Shown piece by piece: positions 56,301 to 63,894 of a stretch of 64,000 nt of DNA (the first letter of the stretch is position 1; each line of letters opens with the position of its first letter). Source of the stretch: an uncultured Carboxylicivirga sp. (GTDB lineage: Bacteria; Bacteroidota; Bacteroidia; Bacteroidales; Marinilabiliaceae); assembly GCA_947503525.1 (NCBI GenBank), contig CANNEA010000002.1, positions 1,293,679 through 1,357,678 on the forward strand, in the 5' to 3' direction. The position numbers were made by a program, and so were the translations under genes. Below the pieces are notes generated by a model. It was not told the origin of the DNA and made no database searches. It worked only from the letters and a program-made list of their open reading frames with translations.

Positions 56301-59300
56301 TAGTACCTTCCAGCTGAATAGTAATAATAATGTGCCTCAGACGGTTTATACCGGAGGTGGAATTACTTATGGTAATCTAACGTTCAGTTATACCAAGCTT
56401 GTAGAATCAGATGGTACGGCCACATTGGATGTGGATGGTAACTTCGATATGGGATCTTGTACTTATAATGATAATGGTCAGAATATGGCTGTTGCAGGAG
56501 CCAATGTATATATAACAAGATACACGCCTACGGATCCTTCTATTACACTTACGCTTGATGGGCAAAGAGATCAGAGGGTTGATGATGATGTGGATAATAC
56601 CTTGGATTTACCAACAGTTGTTTGTTCTGGATCTGGTGTAAAGACAATTGGCTGGGGTAATGAGCCTGTAACCATCAGCGGTAATATGATTATAAACTCT
56701 GGTCTTACAGCTACTTCAGCAAGGAATATTACTTTCACAGGAGCTAATTGGTTAAACTCAGGGATTTATACTCAAACGGGTGGTAGTTTAACATTTAGTG
56801 GAGCTCAGGATCAGGTGATTGATGCAGGAGCTTCTGACCCATTGAACTATTTTAGAGACCTGTATTTTACGGGAGCATTTAATCGTACTTTCGTAATTGA
56901 AGGAGCAGACATTAATGGTTCAATATCAATTACTGATGCAACGGTTGATTTAGGAACATATGATTATACTATTTCCGGTCATATTAATAATGTAAGTGGT
57001 GGTACTTTATTAAGTGCAAATGCTAATATTACTTTGGATGGTGGAACCCAGGATATTTACAGCACTGACTTTAGTGCGAATGATATCTTCATGACAGGAT
57101 CAGGTGATAAACGAATGAGATCCAACTGGATGGTTGGCCGTCATCTTGAAATTGACGCAGGAGTTCGTTTACATGCCCGACCATCATCCACATCATGGAA
57201 TATTAATCTGGGAGGTAACTGGACAAATAATGGAACATTCCTTGATTATACTTCAACGGTAACATTTGATGGTACAATTCCTGTTATTCTTGTTCAAAGT
57301 GGTGGATCAGATTTCTATAATGTGGAATTTTCTCCCGCTTCAACTGTTGAATATCGATTAATGAGTGCAAGCACCAGGTTTGCCAATGTAATGAATGTGA
57401 ATACAGACGCAAATTTAAATTTAAACGGACAAACATTATATATTGGTAGAAATGGAGCCAGTGAGAGAATACATACCGTAGATGGTACATTATCGATCAA
57501 TGCCGATGCATTCCTATATGTGAATAACGATGCACAATCGACCATTAATGTCAATGGAAGATTGAACGTAGTAGGTTCAAGCACATCAAATGTGGCAAGC
57601 CTATCAAGCGAAACCACATCTACAAATAGAAACAAAACCTTAATTAACGTAACGGCAGGTGCAACCTTTGCCGCTCGCTACTACTTAATAGAGTACATTG
57701 CTGATTCAGGTATTAACCTAATGGAAAATTCATTGATTGATCCAGTCAATAACCTTTCGGATGGAACATGGATGAATTTACGCGATCAGAATGGAGCGAG
57801 GTATCTGACATTAGAATCGGATTACAATGGTACAATCAATAATATTTCGTTTAACTACTCAGGTGTACCAACGCAAGGTCGTCATTATAATGTGCAGCGA
57901 AAGCTGGCAAGTGATGCGATTACCTTTGCAAATGTAACCGGAGCCATTGGCTCATTCCGATTTGAAGATGATGTTAATCCACCTTCAGATGTGGATGGTC
58001 TACTTAGATGGCCTCCTATTACCGAATCTTATTGGACAGGTGCCTTAGATCAGGATTGGCATAAGGATGGTAACTGGGATAACGGTGTACCTTCAGCGAC
58101 CATTGATGCTATCATTCCTGATGTGAGTGCGGGAAGTGGTAATAGTCCAATAATCTTCACAAGTGATGCGGATATACGAAATCTTAATATAACAGATGGG
58201 TTGCTTGAACTGGAGAGCAATCGTAATATCGTTACTGCTGGTGATGTGTCCATTTCTGACGGATTCTTAGCAGTGAAGAATGCAGCTAGTAAAATCACAG
58301 TAGGTGGTGACTGGCTTATTGGTACACAAGGTAACTTTGATCATGGAGACGGAACAGTTGAGTTTAATTCAGCTAACGGATCTATTTCTATTGTTCCGGG
58401 AAGTTCTAATTTCTATAACCTTAGTATCAATAATGCCTTGTCCTCATTTGAAACAGTTGGATCAACTTTAAACATTGAAGGTGATCTTCAGATACTAAAT
58501 GGTGTATTTGCCCCAGCTACGAATAACTATACCATCAATTTGTATGGTGACTATACAATAACCAACGGAAGTTATAATACGTCCAATGCAAGTGGTGGAA
58601 CAATAGAACTATTAGCTGCAGGCAACCAATCTATTTCAGAAGGTGTATTCCCTAACATGATTGTTGGGGGTACCGGAGATAAGTTATTCTCTGGTAATGT
58701 TGAAGTTAAAGGTAATACAACCATCAATTCTGCATTGAGGGCGCAAGCCGGATCAACAATTGTATTTGAAGGAAATATGCAAATTAATGCCTCGGGTACA
58801 TTTGATGATGGCGGTGAAACGCATGAATTCAAAGGGGTTAATTGGTATGGTGATGGAGCCTATGAAGGAAATGGTACAATAAGCTTTACAAGAACCAGCA
58901 GTGATCAGAATGTTTATGCTTCTACATTTAATAATGTAGATGTTAACTGTTCAACTGAGCGCTTTATTCTACAAGAGAATGTAACTGTAAATGGCGATTT
59001 GATCATACGTACAGGAATTGATCGAGTAGATTTACAAACTAATACCATTACAGGTGCCGGTACAATGACAGCTGAGAGTGGGGTTAATATCTATGTTTAT
59101 GGAAATGATAATTTCCCTAAAGGATTTGCTAGTTATGATTTAGCAACGACAAGTACAACGCGCTACGAAGGTTCTTCGGATCAGTTAATTGAAGGGGTAT
59201 CCTATGGTAATCTAACTTTAGTTAATGCGAATACCAAGACCTTGAATGGAGATACAGAGGTTAAGCGTCAGTTAACTTTTAATGCAGCAACGCTTGATGT

Positions 59301-62300
59301 TAGTGCAAGTAACTATAGTTTAACGGTTGGAGCTTATTGGGAAAACAGGAGCACAGGTACTTTTATCTGTAGAAGTGGTGAAGTTATTTTTAACGGATCG
59401 GCAAATCAATACATTCGCTTCGAAGGTGGTAATTTAAATGAATTTTATGACCTGACTGTTAGCGGATCAGCATCTGTTATTGCCAATAATAATACTTCCA
59501 ATGACTTTATTGTCAAAAATAACCTAAATGTGACTAGTGGTTTTTTCCATGCAGCAGGCAGAACCATTTATGTTGGTGGTGATTTCTTGGCAACCGCTTC
59601 AGGTCGATTTACGAATGATCAAGGAACAATCTATCTAAACAGGGCGAGTGGAACTGCCAATGTAGGACTAAATGGTTCACGTCTTCTTAATCTGACCATT
59701 AATTCAGGAGCATTCTATTCAATGCAGGATGAGATAAACTTGATTGGTAGCTTTAACTTATTGTCCGGAACATTTAATGGTAATGGTCAAACTGTTAATA
59801 TGGGTAATGGAAGTGGCGATGCTATTAATATTGAAGATTTATATATTGTAGGTCCTAGTGGTGTATTAGGTATTGGTAACACAACAACCTTAAATGTATC
59901 GGCAACAGGTCGTCTTGAGGTTGTAGGTAATGGTACCGGTATTGCCCGGGTAACAAATAACTCATCAGGAGGTAGATACAATTTCACAGTTGATGGTGAA
60001 ATTGCAGCTCAAAATTATTTGTTTGAGTACATGTCTAATACAGGTATTTATTTATCACCGAGTTCAACTATTGATGCCACTTATCACTTTAGTGAAGGAA
60101 CTTTCTCGAATGGAACTACTACAGGTCCATTATTCAGAATCGAGAATACGCAATCCTTTACAGGAGCTAGTCGAATAGAGAATGTTTCTTTCCCGAATAA
60201 TCCGGGTGGAAGTTCTAATAATGTAGCTAAGTATAGCGCTGTAAGTGGAGACCTTGAGTTTTACAATGCCACTGGTGTTTTTGCAGGAGAGACCTTCGAT
60301 AATGATCCGAATAATTTAATTACATGGACTGGGCCGGTACAATTAACATGGAATGGTTCTGTAGGATCGGATTGGAACAATGCCAATAACTGGACACCAA
60401 GTTCAGGTGGACCAATTGTTCCAAGTTCTGCGAATAATGTAATTATAGCGAGTGGAGGAAGTATTGTTAACTTCCCTATCCTTACCATTTCGGGTCAGGA
60501 AACTGGCAACTTAACAGTTAATAGTGGAGCATCAATATTATTGAATACCGATGCAGATGCTGGAGCTGTTGATTTAGATGTGCAAGGTGACTTTATCATA
60601 AATGGAGCTTTAAGTTCAACAACAGTTGATGATTATATAAGTGTAACTGGAAACTGGACGAATACAGGTACTGTTGACATGAAAGGAAATGTTACATTTA
60701 ATGGTACAGGTGGAGCCAAAGTAATTAATAACAACAACTACGATTTTTACAGTATAACGATTGCTGGAACAAGTCAGTATCAGTTAGGTCGTAATACAAC
60801 TGTTAATAATAATGTTGTCATTGCATCAGGAGCAACTTTTGATGTTGGCCCTGCTGATTATACATTAACGATTCTGGGAGATTTTACAAATGCTGGTAGT
60901 TTCAATGCTCAGGCAGGTACTGTTAAATTCATATCTTCTAGTGGTCCGGTTTCAATAAGTTCAGGAGGTTCACCATTCTATCGAATGGAAGCAGATGGAG
61001 TAGGTGTTAGCTTTAACATGCTGGATGATATATGGGCGCAGCGCGAACTTAAGATTACCAATGGTACATTTGATTTGGGAGTCAATACTTTAAGAATAGG
61101 AAATGGAATCACTGGTGATAATGTTTTAGTTTCCGGATTACTTAAGGTAAACGCCGGAGCTACTCTCGATATGGGTAATAACTCAAAACTTGATGTTAAT
61201 CCGGGTGGCGAAATAGAGCTCTTAGGTACTGATGATGCCAATAGAGCAACATTAACAAGTAGCACCTCAGGTCGTTATTCGTTTGATGTTAACTCAGGTG
61301 CCTCTATTAAAGCAGGATTTTATCAGGTAGAATATACCGATGCGGATGGATTGTATATGCATCCTGGCGCAAACATTGATGCAACATATAATTTATCAGA
61401 TGGAATATTCTCTAACGGATTCCCTGGATCAGGTAGTTATATGACCTTATTACATGAAATGGGAGCAAGTGAAACATTAAGGAATCTTGTATTTAATGCT
61501 GGTCCTTCTTATAATGTTACACGTACTTCGGGAACAACCATATTCCATTTTGAGGATGCAAGTGGTGACTTGGGAAGTTATTTAAATGAGAAAGATGAAG
61601 AGGCTGTGCCAAGTCCATCATCCGGATTGTTAAGATGGCCATTTGTTCAACTATATACCTGGGAAGGAGATACGGACAGTGATTGGTTTACTGCATCTAA
61701 CTGGTTTAATGATCAGTTACCCGTTTTAACATCCGATGTTACCATTCCATCTACAGCTAATGATCCCGTTATTGATGATCGTACTGAGGTTTCAATACAT
61801 GGTATCACAATTGAAGCTGGCGCTACTTTAACATTACAAAGTGGGTCAAGAGCTGTTATTGAAGGTGATATTTCAACATCTGATGGTCTGATTCTGGAAA
61901 ATACTGATGTCAAGCCGTCGTCCTTTATTCATAATGGTGTGATGACTGGTAATACTCAGGTGAAATGGACCTATCCAATGCGAAGATACTGGTATGTTGG
62001 ACATTCTATTACGGGTGTAACGATGGCAGAATACGATGTGGCTTATACATCGCCAAATGATTATGTGATGTATAGATATACTAGTGATTGGGTAAGTATC
62101 GGTAAAACGGCATATACATTCTCTGATCCTTTGGAGGGTTATTCATTAAATACCAAAGATGGAGGCGAGGTAACAACAACAGGAGTTCTTAATAATGGAA
62201 ATTATACAAGGGGTATTAACAACGGATGGTCATTAATGGCTAATCCATATCCTTCGTACATTGATATTAGCAATACGGGAGAATGGGATTTAGCATCTGC

Positions 62301-63213
62301 TGATCAATCCATTTATATTAATACGGATATATCGCCAGGAGTAAGAGGTTTTACGACTTATAATATTCTTACAGGCTTAAGTTCTCCATCCAGTCCGGAT
62401 GCTAAATTCATAGCACCTGGGCAATCATTCTGGGTAAGAGGTCGTGTAGATGCAGAAACATTCCGTTTATACAATGGCGCTCGTACAAATAGTACATCTT
62501 CTGTTCTTAAGGTTGCGGGAAGTGAACCGGATGTTATTCGTCTTACTCTAAATAATAAGAATGCTTCAGATGAATTGGTAATTGCACTTCGTAATTATGG
62601 TGGTGAATCAATTTCGAAATATGATTCTCATAAAAAGCTAAGTAGAAATAAAAATTTGGCTGAGATCTATTCCATAAAAGATGATTCTCCGGTAGTTATT
62701 GATGTGCGAAGCAATGTTTCTGAACAATTAAGTATCCCTGTAGGAATAGTTGTTGGGGAAAATGCAACTGAGGAGCTATCAGTTGAAGTAGCCAATATTG
62801 ATCAGTTTATCCCTCAAACAGATATTATGCTGGAAGATAAGGTGACTGGCGAACTTCATGATTTACGTTCTTTGAATAAAGTTAATTTTACTTCATCAGC
62901 AACAACTGGAGTTGAGCGTTTCGTATTGCATATTAATAGCGTTACAACAGGAGACCATGAACAATTGGCTAAAGACCTTTATGGCATTTCTACATTGATT
63001 CGTGAAAAGTCCATTTTAGAAATAGACTGTAAACTAAGGTCGAATCAGGAAAGAATGGTTAGAGTTTTTGCTTTGAGTGGTGAATTAATCACTAAAGATT
63101 CTTTCCTAGGAGACTTCTATACTAAACCATTGCCATTTAAAACCGGAGTGTATTTAGTTCAGGTGATTTGCGGTAATGAAAGGTATGAAAAGAAGGTAGT
63201 GATAAGTCAATAG
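47356..63213 (+). CDS. Giant T9SS-secreted modular repeat protein, 5,285 aa
   Basis: One uninterrupted 15.9-kb frame. The ATG at 47356 gives a signal peptide ending ALAQ (about residue 36). The body alternates long beta-solenoid stretches ('GNFDVTNGT', 'GDFTNAGSF', 'NNGTFTNS'-like strands) with a repeated ~110-residue module carrying 'AGPSYNVSRTSG' and 'GELYEEDNGSPGTLIDW'. Five copies are seen, at about residues 949-1057, 2319-2427, 3435-3555, 4215-4325 and 4650-4762. Each is followed by a new W-x-G...W...NW opening like the one near residue 45. The C-terminal ~520 residues match the 2,711-aa protein and end in a T9SS type A domain ('VRVFALSGELI...FKTGVYLVQVICG'). Probably a very large surface adhesin or matrix protein; no catalytic motif was found. 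Confidence 0.85.
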   Translation: MIKFYSVLGNKVKSISKVLSVILFCSLMSFSSALAQKTFNGSTNNNWNVDANWTPSGVPIATDDVIIPDGANVILDLASTSIASLSFADGGSSPTSISLGLNALIVSGDITLGIPAADAGDQYLNVDDGTLTATNITLPNTGDDTFDTEVTIKDGTITVSGDIVMNDGDRNRVSSTGIGTINIGGIFTGGAFARGSSTVNYNGAGDQTVRNYSYHNLTVSNSGIKTMSNSFSVYGTLTVGALLDVANRQLRIRNNGTIEPETSYGPNAMIDLSGTGYIRMDANTEPEWAITYPVGANGDYTPFNLTSISGTDINGTLYIRLNTVRHPLTVGANNTLTKYWNIRESGLNITSASGDFIYSDNDAQAPINEINLTKVGWFDGSTWVDLSASSSINHGSNTFSFTNVAGLGNDWTIGEATGCFDGLPSGRYTVQDGAWQSASTWNGNTVLLDDGTEDITIFHSVTPGDSYTTANVNSLKVEEDGYLNVHRTNFTVIGDFDIDGDVRDSRTEGGALNVGGNLNIGVTGTYNAEYSNPVITGAVNIAGAFRANQTRTFSIGTDLNVLAGGTCNLESSQMTITGNVNVDGNINDSNTNGFLNVGGSVIVNSTGTFDLQNVTVDITGTTTVDGLLTDMDGDGSTVFNGLLTINASGTFSSNNYDFTYLGGLENNGTFTNSSNYIFDHDVTISGNSELQFTNDLYIADNVTLTNQNTGGLSVIDVIDGQGANATLINSGVINYNDYARIPMLTGLLDCSSFPNTFNYNSSNRQYIKAISYYNLNCANNDDKELQGTTTVLNSLGTFGTADFECNGNDLIISGTVAHASTGVFTTGANIVTYNGALDQSILPISYAGNLITEGSGIKSIQGATSVTGSVTVQGTSTLSLNSNTFTPANSVSVSNGATLNVGDNSTLELADAATLTNNGTLQIVGSAGNPATITTSGSGGYLINQSSAGAEIHANYAVFDATGGITISDGIVDATNNFSNTTFTNGTGQEYLKLSNLDPIGGLNNIQSTVFEAGPSYNVSRTAGTATVNFYQATGALAGENYDNDNGNPGTLIEWLDPTSVYYSTGNVSAGLTASWTRNPDGSGGNPSSLTDGTATLIVQDGHTVTLDNNGDLDINKLIVGEGTSGIFQIGGDATQKILIIKELLEVQSGAQLIPSSDGSPAHILRLYGNMVNNGTVDLRASFTSVVNTELYGNMEIQGSNTPSFNDITFAAGSSVLTGVALDIKRNVYLETGAVFNDGGLNHTITYNWINNGGTYTSSGSLEFIGTTSQIIQTGFPTTFNNVLFSSGGLNAIKESITATGNFDVTNGTRISAGDVVVTIDGNFNIEAGTEYIQAQNTTSFNGTNAQAITLAGTTAFNNIYFNNGGANKKTVTGNINASNLLRIYPGATVDGTGDHVINNGVRVDGTCEFSGIITMRGGYLQSNNATPAVFTLGTAQLNIEGAVTLRHTSGGVNQLAVTVMEDVLIQNGGYLVLGEGAELIGQATKQLSIAPGRSLYIRGADNFPGGFGTYNFDPTAWVRYDGGIDQVIRGGFTYGQLQLSSNTKTADGPITITGELELRNSVVFNLGGFNHMFSGTRIDNGTGANGTIDGVGSTLTIGGTDANQTIEASGSGYYLFENLIVEQSAATQTRTKTFDSGVDLRINNDFTIQNTGGTAAIGLIVRMNDVNINNSTANSANDFSLGAYCELQTTNEYFGANVIDAFTNTKTFDLNSTVYYNLNGEQYLADGISYGNVKLYAGDKRAEGNLVIKGNFLQNGSNAYVFYDGGFMHTISGDWLLNRAAGYDAVSATGTIIFDGVDQDIDGDNFYNIEIANSGSANLYRSLVIYNDLTVRNGSTFVPATLNMTIGGGFTVEEGGVYTQSTGTTTFNGLADQTINVSSASTIGNFIINKPNPGGHTLTVASTNAELHINGNTDIYSQAGILDVTNQTVYLGGRFYVYDFPATTNFISTGSKLIFNGSSNQRVRTYHDQRLLFNDVEFSGTGGAIFDYSNPNPELALNEYEFLGDFEINGSVVNAYNINLYVQGDWINNGTFQHARTVYFDGVDQDISSSSFNIVNFRGAVAGTKTLSGGLTVNYDLTIDEAATLSAGINNISVGRTWRNESASGVFNPGTGKVVFDASHTARFYTGTTTGSQAGKIFNAIDINKSGTITLDGDLIVANDFNINSGTFSTSDKDLWVGGDFVNASTYSVGTGSALTLNASGGTHIFNPGGAIVRELIINAPAAVYEQQGDFTIRTVDMQINAGELKMNDNKIRINDNGRSININGGILRMAAGAELEFSYTQSLNMSSGELHMVGVDGNEAKLVNVDGSRLFSVNVTGGTVYAQYYRIQQGNLTIGAGASLDATNNLSNATYTNGSGSGAYLTLTDLDLGAGLAVNNVIFQAGPAINISRTSGNGTITVQDASGGLAGELYEEDNGSPGTLIDWTFPAGFFWDGEAANGLWHSAANWSGNTVPGTDDIVYLDHQYVAGPYAISIDGNADCNRLNLNGTGLSVTVESIRTLNVAQHVNIGVGNTLTQADNTTMINVGQNWTNLGTYNHGNSTLTFNGTGGSFNFYSGGTGAGKTFYDLVINADASVYALDLPILVENDLTISKGTLDLASQNNDIIVQGDWLLDQANGGVFIPSSADVTFNGVDQSITNGTFYNLIINGSGTTSLNSNIAVDHDVTLQASSIFDAQFYNLFVREDWVNNGGTFTQTGLGTVVFDGTATQLIENGTASTTFNNLTFSNGGGKFLNGDILVNSDVLINNTSGTVNLRDNTITGVGASNTFTNNRYMQIEGADNFPSTFETLNLPASSRVYYFSDIDQNIYPTTYGTVYLRRLTDGMSTKTATGDFAVLGSLNIDQATRNITLDMATNDANLSLTGNLGFVAGNVIDWGTGNSTLEHVGGGWNIDADIPNFNNLILSGTGDKYTYGDLLITGDLTVKTGIDLMLYANNRDNFRILTGAAGGTMTMETGARTLVTRPASSGVAFPEGFGTYDFNANSTFQLNSNNNVPQTVYTGGGITYGNLTFSYTKLVESDGTATLDVDGNFDMGSCTYNDNGQNMAVAGANVYITRYTPTDPSITLTLDGQRDQRVDDDVDNTLDLPTVVCSGSGVKTIGWGNEPVTISGNMIINSGLTATSARNITFTGANWLNSGIYTQTGGSLTFSGAQDQVIDAGASDPLNYFRDLYFTGAFNRTFVIEGADINGSISITDATVDLGTYDYTISGHINNVSGGTLLSANANITLDGGTQDIYSTDFSANDIFMTGSGDKRMRSNWMVGRHLEIDAGVRLHARPSSTSWNINLGGNWTNNGTFLDYTSTVTFDGTIPVILVQSGGSDFYNVEFSPASTVEYRLMSASTRFANVMNVNTDANLNLNGQTLYIGRNGASERIHTVDGTLSINADAFLYVNNDAQSTINVNGRLNVVGSSTSNVASLSSETTSTNRNKTLINVTAGATFAARYYLIEYIADSGINLMENSLIDPVNNLSDGTWMNLRDQNGARYLTLESDYNGTINNISFNYSGVPTQGRHYNVQRKLASDAITFANVTGAIGSFRFEDDVNPPSDVDGLLRWPPITESYWTGALDQDWHKDGNWDNGVPSATIDAIIPDVSAGSGNSPIIFTSDADIRNLNITDGLLELESNRNIVTAGDVSISDGFLAVKNAASKITVGGDWLIGTQGNFDHGDGTVEFNSANGSISIVPGSSNFYNLSINNALSSFETVGSTLNIEGDLQILNGVFAPATNNYTINLYGDYTITNGSYNTSNASGGTIELLAAGNQSISEGVFPNMIVGGTGDKLFSGNVEVKGNTTINSALRAQAGSTIVFEGNMQINASGTFDDGGETHEFKGVNWYGDGAYEGNGTISFTRTSSDQNVYASTFNNVDVNCSTERFILQENVTVNGDLIIRTGIDRVDLQTNTITGAGTMTAESGVNIYVYGNDNFPKGFASYDLATTSTTRYEGSSDQLIEGVSYGNLTLVNANTKTLNGDTEVKRQLTFNAATLDVSASNYSLTVGAYWENRSTGTFICRSGEVIFNGSANQYIRFEGGNLNEFYDLTVSGSASVIANNNTSNDFIVKNNLNVTSGFFHAAGRTIYVGGDFLATASGRFTNDQGTIYLNRASGTANVGLNGSRLLNLTINSGAFYSMQDEINLIGSFNLLSGTFNGNGQTVNMGNGSGDAINIEDLYIVGPSGVLGIGNTTTLNVSATGRLEVVGNGTGIARVTNNSSGGRYNFTVDGEIAAQNYLFEYMSNTGIYLSPSSTIDATYHFSEGTFSNGTTTGPLFRIENTQSFTGASRIENVSFPNNPGGSSNNVAKYSAVSGDLEFYNATGVFAGETFDNDPNNLITWTGPVQLTWNGSVGSDWNNANNWTPSSGGPIVPSSANNVIIASGGSIVNFPILTISGQETGNLTVNSGASILLNTDADAGAVDLDVQGDFIINGALSSTTVDDYISVTGNWTNTGTVDMKGNVTFNGTGGAKVINNNNYDFYSITIAGTSQYQLGRNTTVNNNVVIASGATFDVGPADYTLTILGDFTNAGSFNAQAGTVKFISSSGPVSISSGGSPFYRMEADGVGVSFNMLDDIWAQRELKITNGTFDLGVNTLRIGNGITGDNVLVSGLLKVNAGATLDMGNNSKLDVNPGGEIELLGTDDANRATLTSSTSGRYSFDVNSGASIKAGFYQVEYTDADGLYMHPGANIDATYNLSDGIFSNGFPGSGSYMTLLHEMGASETLRNLVFNAGPSYNVTRTSGTTIFHFEDASGDLGSYLNEKDEEAVPSPSSGLLRWPFVQLYTWEGDTDSDWFTASNWFNDQLPVLTSDVTIPSTANDPVIDDRTEVSIHGITIEAGATLTLQSGSRAVIEGDISTSDGLILENTDVKPSSFIHNGVMTGNTQVKWTYPMRRYWYVGHSITGVTMAEYDVAYTSPNDYVMYRYTSDWVSIGKTAYTFSDPLEGYSLNTKDGGEVTTTGVLNNGNYTRGINNGWSLMANPYPSYIDISNTGEWDLASADQSIYINTDISPGVRGFTTYNILTGLSSPSSPDAKFIAPGQSFWVRGRVDAETFRLYNGARTNSTSSVLKVAGSEPDVIRLTLNNKNASDELVIALRNYGGESISKYDSHKKLSRNKNLAEIYSIKDDSPVVIDVRSNVSEQLSIPVGIVVGENATEELSVEVANIDQFIPQTDIMLEDKVTGELHDLRSLNKVNFTSSATTGVERFVLHINSVTTGDHEQLAKDLYGISTLIREKSILEIDCKLRSNQERMVRVFALSGELITKDSFLGDFYTKPLPFKTGVYLVQVICGNERYEKKVVISQ
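50200..50525 (+). repeat. AGPSYN module, copy 1 (of 5) in the giant gene
   Basis: Encodes '...NFSNTTFTNGTGQEYLKL', 'FEAGPSYNVSRTAGTATV' and 'DNGNPGTLIEW'. Divergent at DNA level, so it is a protein-level repeat. Confidence 0.75.
54310..54635 (+). repeat. AGPSYN module, copy 2 in the giant gene
   Basis: Encodes 'NLSNATYTNGSGSGAYLTL', 'FQAGPAINISRTSGNGTI' and 'DNGSPGTLIDW', followed by a 'WDGEAANGLWHSAANW' opening. Confidence 0.75.
57660..58020 (+). repeat. AGPSYN module, copy 3 in the giant gene (diverged)
   Basis: Encodes 'NLSDGTWMNLRDQNGARYLTL', a weakened core 'PTQGRHYNVQRKL' and 'VDGLLRWPP', followed by 'YWTGALDQDWHKDGNW'. Confidence 0.6.
60000..60330 (+). repeat. AGPSYN module, copy 4 in the giant gene (diverged)
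   Basis: Encodes 'HFSEGTFSNGTTTGPLF', 'GGSSNNVAKYSAVSGDLEF' and 'DPNNLITWTG', followed by 'WNGSVGSDWNNANNW'. Confidence 0.6.
61305..61640 (+). repeat. AGPSYN module, copy 5 in the giant gene
   Basis: Encodes 'NLSDGIFSNGFPGSGSYMTL', 'FNAGPSYNVTRTSGTTIF' and 'SSGLLRWPF', followed by the 'YTWEGDTDSDWFTASNW' opening of the conserved C-terminal region. Confidence 0.75.
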
Positions 63214-63233
63214 ATAAAGATAGATTTTTATGG

Positions 63234-63267
63234 AAATGGCTGCTTCAGTATTGAGGCAGCCATTTTT
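63234..63267 (+). terminator. Terminator of the 5,285-aa giant gene
   Basis: AAATGGCTGCTTCA (63234-63247) pairs with TGAGGCAGCCATTT (63252-63265), with one G-T pair, around a 4-base loop, and continues into TT. Confidence 0.8.
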
Positions 63268-63297
63268 ATCTTAGGAGACCATTAAATTGTTTTATAG

Positions 63298-63531
63298 TTA
63301 GTAGTTAAACTTGAAAACATTCCTATTATCACAATAGATAAAAATCTATTAAGGGAATCAGGTACTGATGCGGTAATATCAATTTATACTCTAACAAATG
63401 AGTCAATCAAGCAACTTTCTGTTGAAAATGAACGATCAGAAATACGCTTACCGGAATCCACTGGGATCTATTTGATCAACGTTCTGGTTGGAGAACAAAG
63501 TAAATCAAAAAAGATGTTGACCGAAATTTAA
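63298..63531 (+). pseudogene. Remnant of a T9SS type A sorting domain
   Basis: A 77-codon frame without any start codon follows a TAG at 63295-63297. Its translation is a sorting domain: 'VISIYTLTNESIKQLSV', 'EIRLPESTGIYLINVLVGEQ', 'SKSKKMLTEI', stop at 63531. The order (strand, turn, 'GIYLINV', basic C-terminus) is the same as at the ends of the two giant proteins. No upstream coding body is left, so this is a relic of a third secreted protein or the result of a recombination. It keeps a terminator at 63553-63583. Confidence 0.7.
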
Positions 63532-63552
63532 GCTTATATCCATATAACTTAT

Positions 63553-63583
63553 AAGCCGAAGAATAGATTTTCTTTGGCTTTTT
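63553..63583 (+). terminator. Terminator after the sorting-domain remnant
   Basis: AAGCCGAAGAA (63553-63563) pairs with TTCTTTGGCTT (63570-63580), with one G-T pair, followed by TTT. Confidence 0.7.
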
Positions 63584-63657
63584 CATTTTCTAACACCCAT
63601 GTATAAAGCAAGTTTGCTGTGGGACTAAAAATAACTTCAAAAAACATTGAGTTTGCA

Positions 63658-63689
63658 TTTGCAATTAAGAAATAAAGTTCTTTAATTTG
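63658..63689 (+). promoter_or_regulatory. Upstream rrn-type promoter P1
   Basis: TTTG (63658-63661), 20-base spacer, TTAATTTG (63682-63689), a 7/8 match to TAnnTTTG. The segment AAGTTCTT before the -7 element recurs in the next promoter. Confidence 0.6.
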
Positions 63690-63861
63690 CACCCGCTTTG
63701 AGAGAAACGGATGGTGTTTTTCGGGAACTAAAGACGAGAGTTTACAGGGGGAAGCGGATTTTTTGAGGCCAGAGTTTAGGGTTAGATTACGGAGTTAGGG
63801 AAGCTGTATTAAATAGCAATTTCCGGCTCGGATAAAAACTTTAAAAAAAGGTGAAAAAACA

Positions 63862-63894
63862 TTTGGAAAGGAGCTTAAAAAGTTCTTACCTTTG
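63862..63894 (+). promoter_or_regulatory. Downstream rrn-type promoter P2
   Basis: TTTG (63862-63865), 21-base spacer, TACCTTTG (63887-63894), an exact -7 match, with AAAAAGTTCT directly before it and a G/C-rich discriminator (TCGCCGC) after it. Confidence 0.75.

Noticed and set aside
38482..63213. CRISPR array or DNA tandem repeats in the giant genes
   Set aside because: Repetition is at protein level only; no exact direct repeats with regular spacers are visible in the DNA.
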